Origin: Terrabacter sp. Root181
GTDB taxonomy: Bacteria > Actinomycetota > Actinomycetes > Actinomycetales > Dermatophilaceae
Direction of reading: 5' to 3'
DNA length: 64,000 nt
NCBI RefSeq assembly: GCF_001428505.1
Contig: NZ_LMHU01000010.1
Location: forward strand, 62,001 to 126,000
Below, one piece after another: positions 63,685-64,000 of the stretch. The notes under the pieces are model-generated. The model was not told where the DNA came from. It made no database searches and was given only the letters and a program-made list of their open reading frames with translations. A program made the position numbers and the translations under genes. Position 1 is the first letter of the stretch, and each line of letters starts with the position of its first letter.

Positions 63685-64000
63685 TCAGGGCAGGTTCATC
63701 CGGGTGAAGGTGACGAGGTCGGCGAACGTGAACGCCCCCGCGGACGCCCCCGGGAGGATCGGCACGAAGCCGCCGGGCTGGTTCACGAACGAGTCAGGGT
63801 CCCTTTTGAGCATCCGCGCGAACGTCTCGGCGACGATGCGCGCGCCGACGGGGCCGAGACGGTTCCCGCCCTTGAGCACGGCTGCCTCGCGGAGCACGTA
63901 GTACCAGAGAGGCGTCCTCGTCAGCAGGACTCCACCTGCGGCGGAGAGGGCCGCCTGCTCGGGGGCCGGGAGACCCGCCGTGAGCTGTGCGGCCGTGAGC
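63685..64000 (-). CDS. Animal-type heme peroxidase family protein (3' part)
   Basis: The frame is open to the window edge, so only the last ~105 residues are seen. LWYYVLREAAVLKGGNRLGP followed by VGARIVAETFARMLKRDPDS and the terminal FTFADLVTFTRMNLP match the C-terminus of bacterial members of the animal heme peroxidase family. The heme ligands would lie upstream, outside the window. Confidence 0.75.
   Translation of the reverse strand, partial: LTAAQLTAGLPAPEQAALSAAGGVLLTRTPLWYYVLREAAVLKGGNRLGPVGARIVAETFARMLKRDPDSFVNQPGGFVPILPGASAGAFTFADLVTFTRMNLP

Overview
The window is very GC-rich (by eye about 70% or more), uses GTG and TTG starts freely and is almost gap-free. It reads as an actinobacterial chromosome. 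The backbone order rpfB-ksgA-ispE ... glmU-prs ... rplY-pth-mfd-(SurA-like lipoprotein)-mazG ... eno-ftsB-DUF501-ppx is the block known from Mycobacterium tuberculosis (Rv1009 to Rv1026) and Streptomyces. A member of Micrococcales, perhaps Intrasporangiaceae, is my guess only; the sequence does not prove it.

Layout. 1-4.7 kb: the 3' end of a resuscitation-promoting factor, KsgA, IspE and an ABC-F ATPase. 4.7-6.6 kb: a VOC protein behind a perfect 24-bp palindrome, a MarR regulator and a Tam-like methyltransferase. 6.6-12.1 kb: an accessory island of two paralogous ECF sigma factors, each fused to a zinc-finger-like and membrane/disordered C-terminal half, around a TetR gene. Both sigma genes have the same kind of leader (shared promoter-like motif, a stem with a 24-nt loop, TTG start). 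This is my best candidate for a poorly described system. 12.1-25.3 kb: tRNA-Gln, glmU-prs, a CGNR regulator beside an EamA exporter, a secreted phosphoesterase, then rplY-pth-mfd-lipoprotein-mazG. 25.4-30.9 kb: an orphan polyprenyl sugar-phosphate transferase and eno-ftsB-DUF501-ppx. 30.9-42 kb: an MptB-like mannosyltransferase, tRNA-Leu(UAA), a Bax-inhibitor-like protein, thiolase, a lipoprotein, an SGNH hydrolase, cystathionine beta-synthase, a HhH-GPD protein, an IMPACT protein, a WXG100-like orphan and a CrcB pair.

42-55 kb is a complete assimilatory nitrate system. narK, nasA, an FAD/2Fe-2S partner, nirB and nirD form one overlapping minus-strand operon. sirB, a SUMT and a HemD-winged-helix fusion regulator (NnaR type) supply siroheme and control. 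GlnR-like half-sites lie in both control regions. An HxlR/quinone-reductase pair sits inside the cluster.

55-64 kb: an alpha/beta hydrolase, tandem 51-bp repeats, a LiaFSR-like envelope-stress set (PspC-fused kinase, LuxR-type regulator, PspC/LiaF-like protein), an M13 peptidase, GNAT and SRPBCC genes, and the 3' end of a heme peroxidase.

Across the window the heptamer GTATGCC/GGCATAC is strikingly frequent, including within terminator stems and at rare ATA codons. Several genes have TAGGnT boxes 6-7 nt before the start codon, as expected for leaderless mRNAs.
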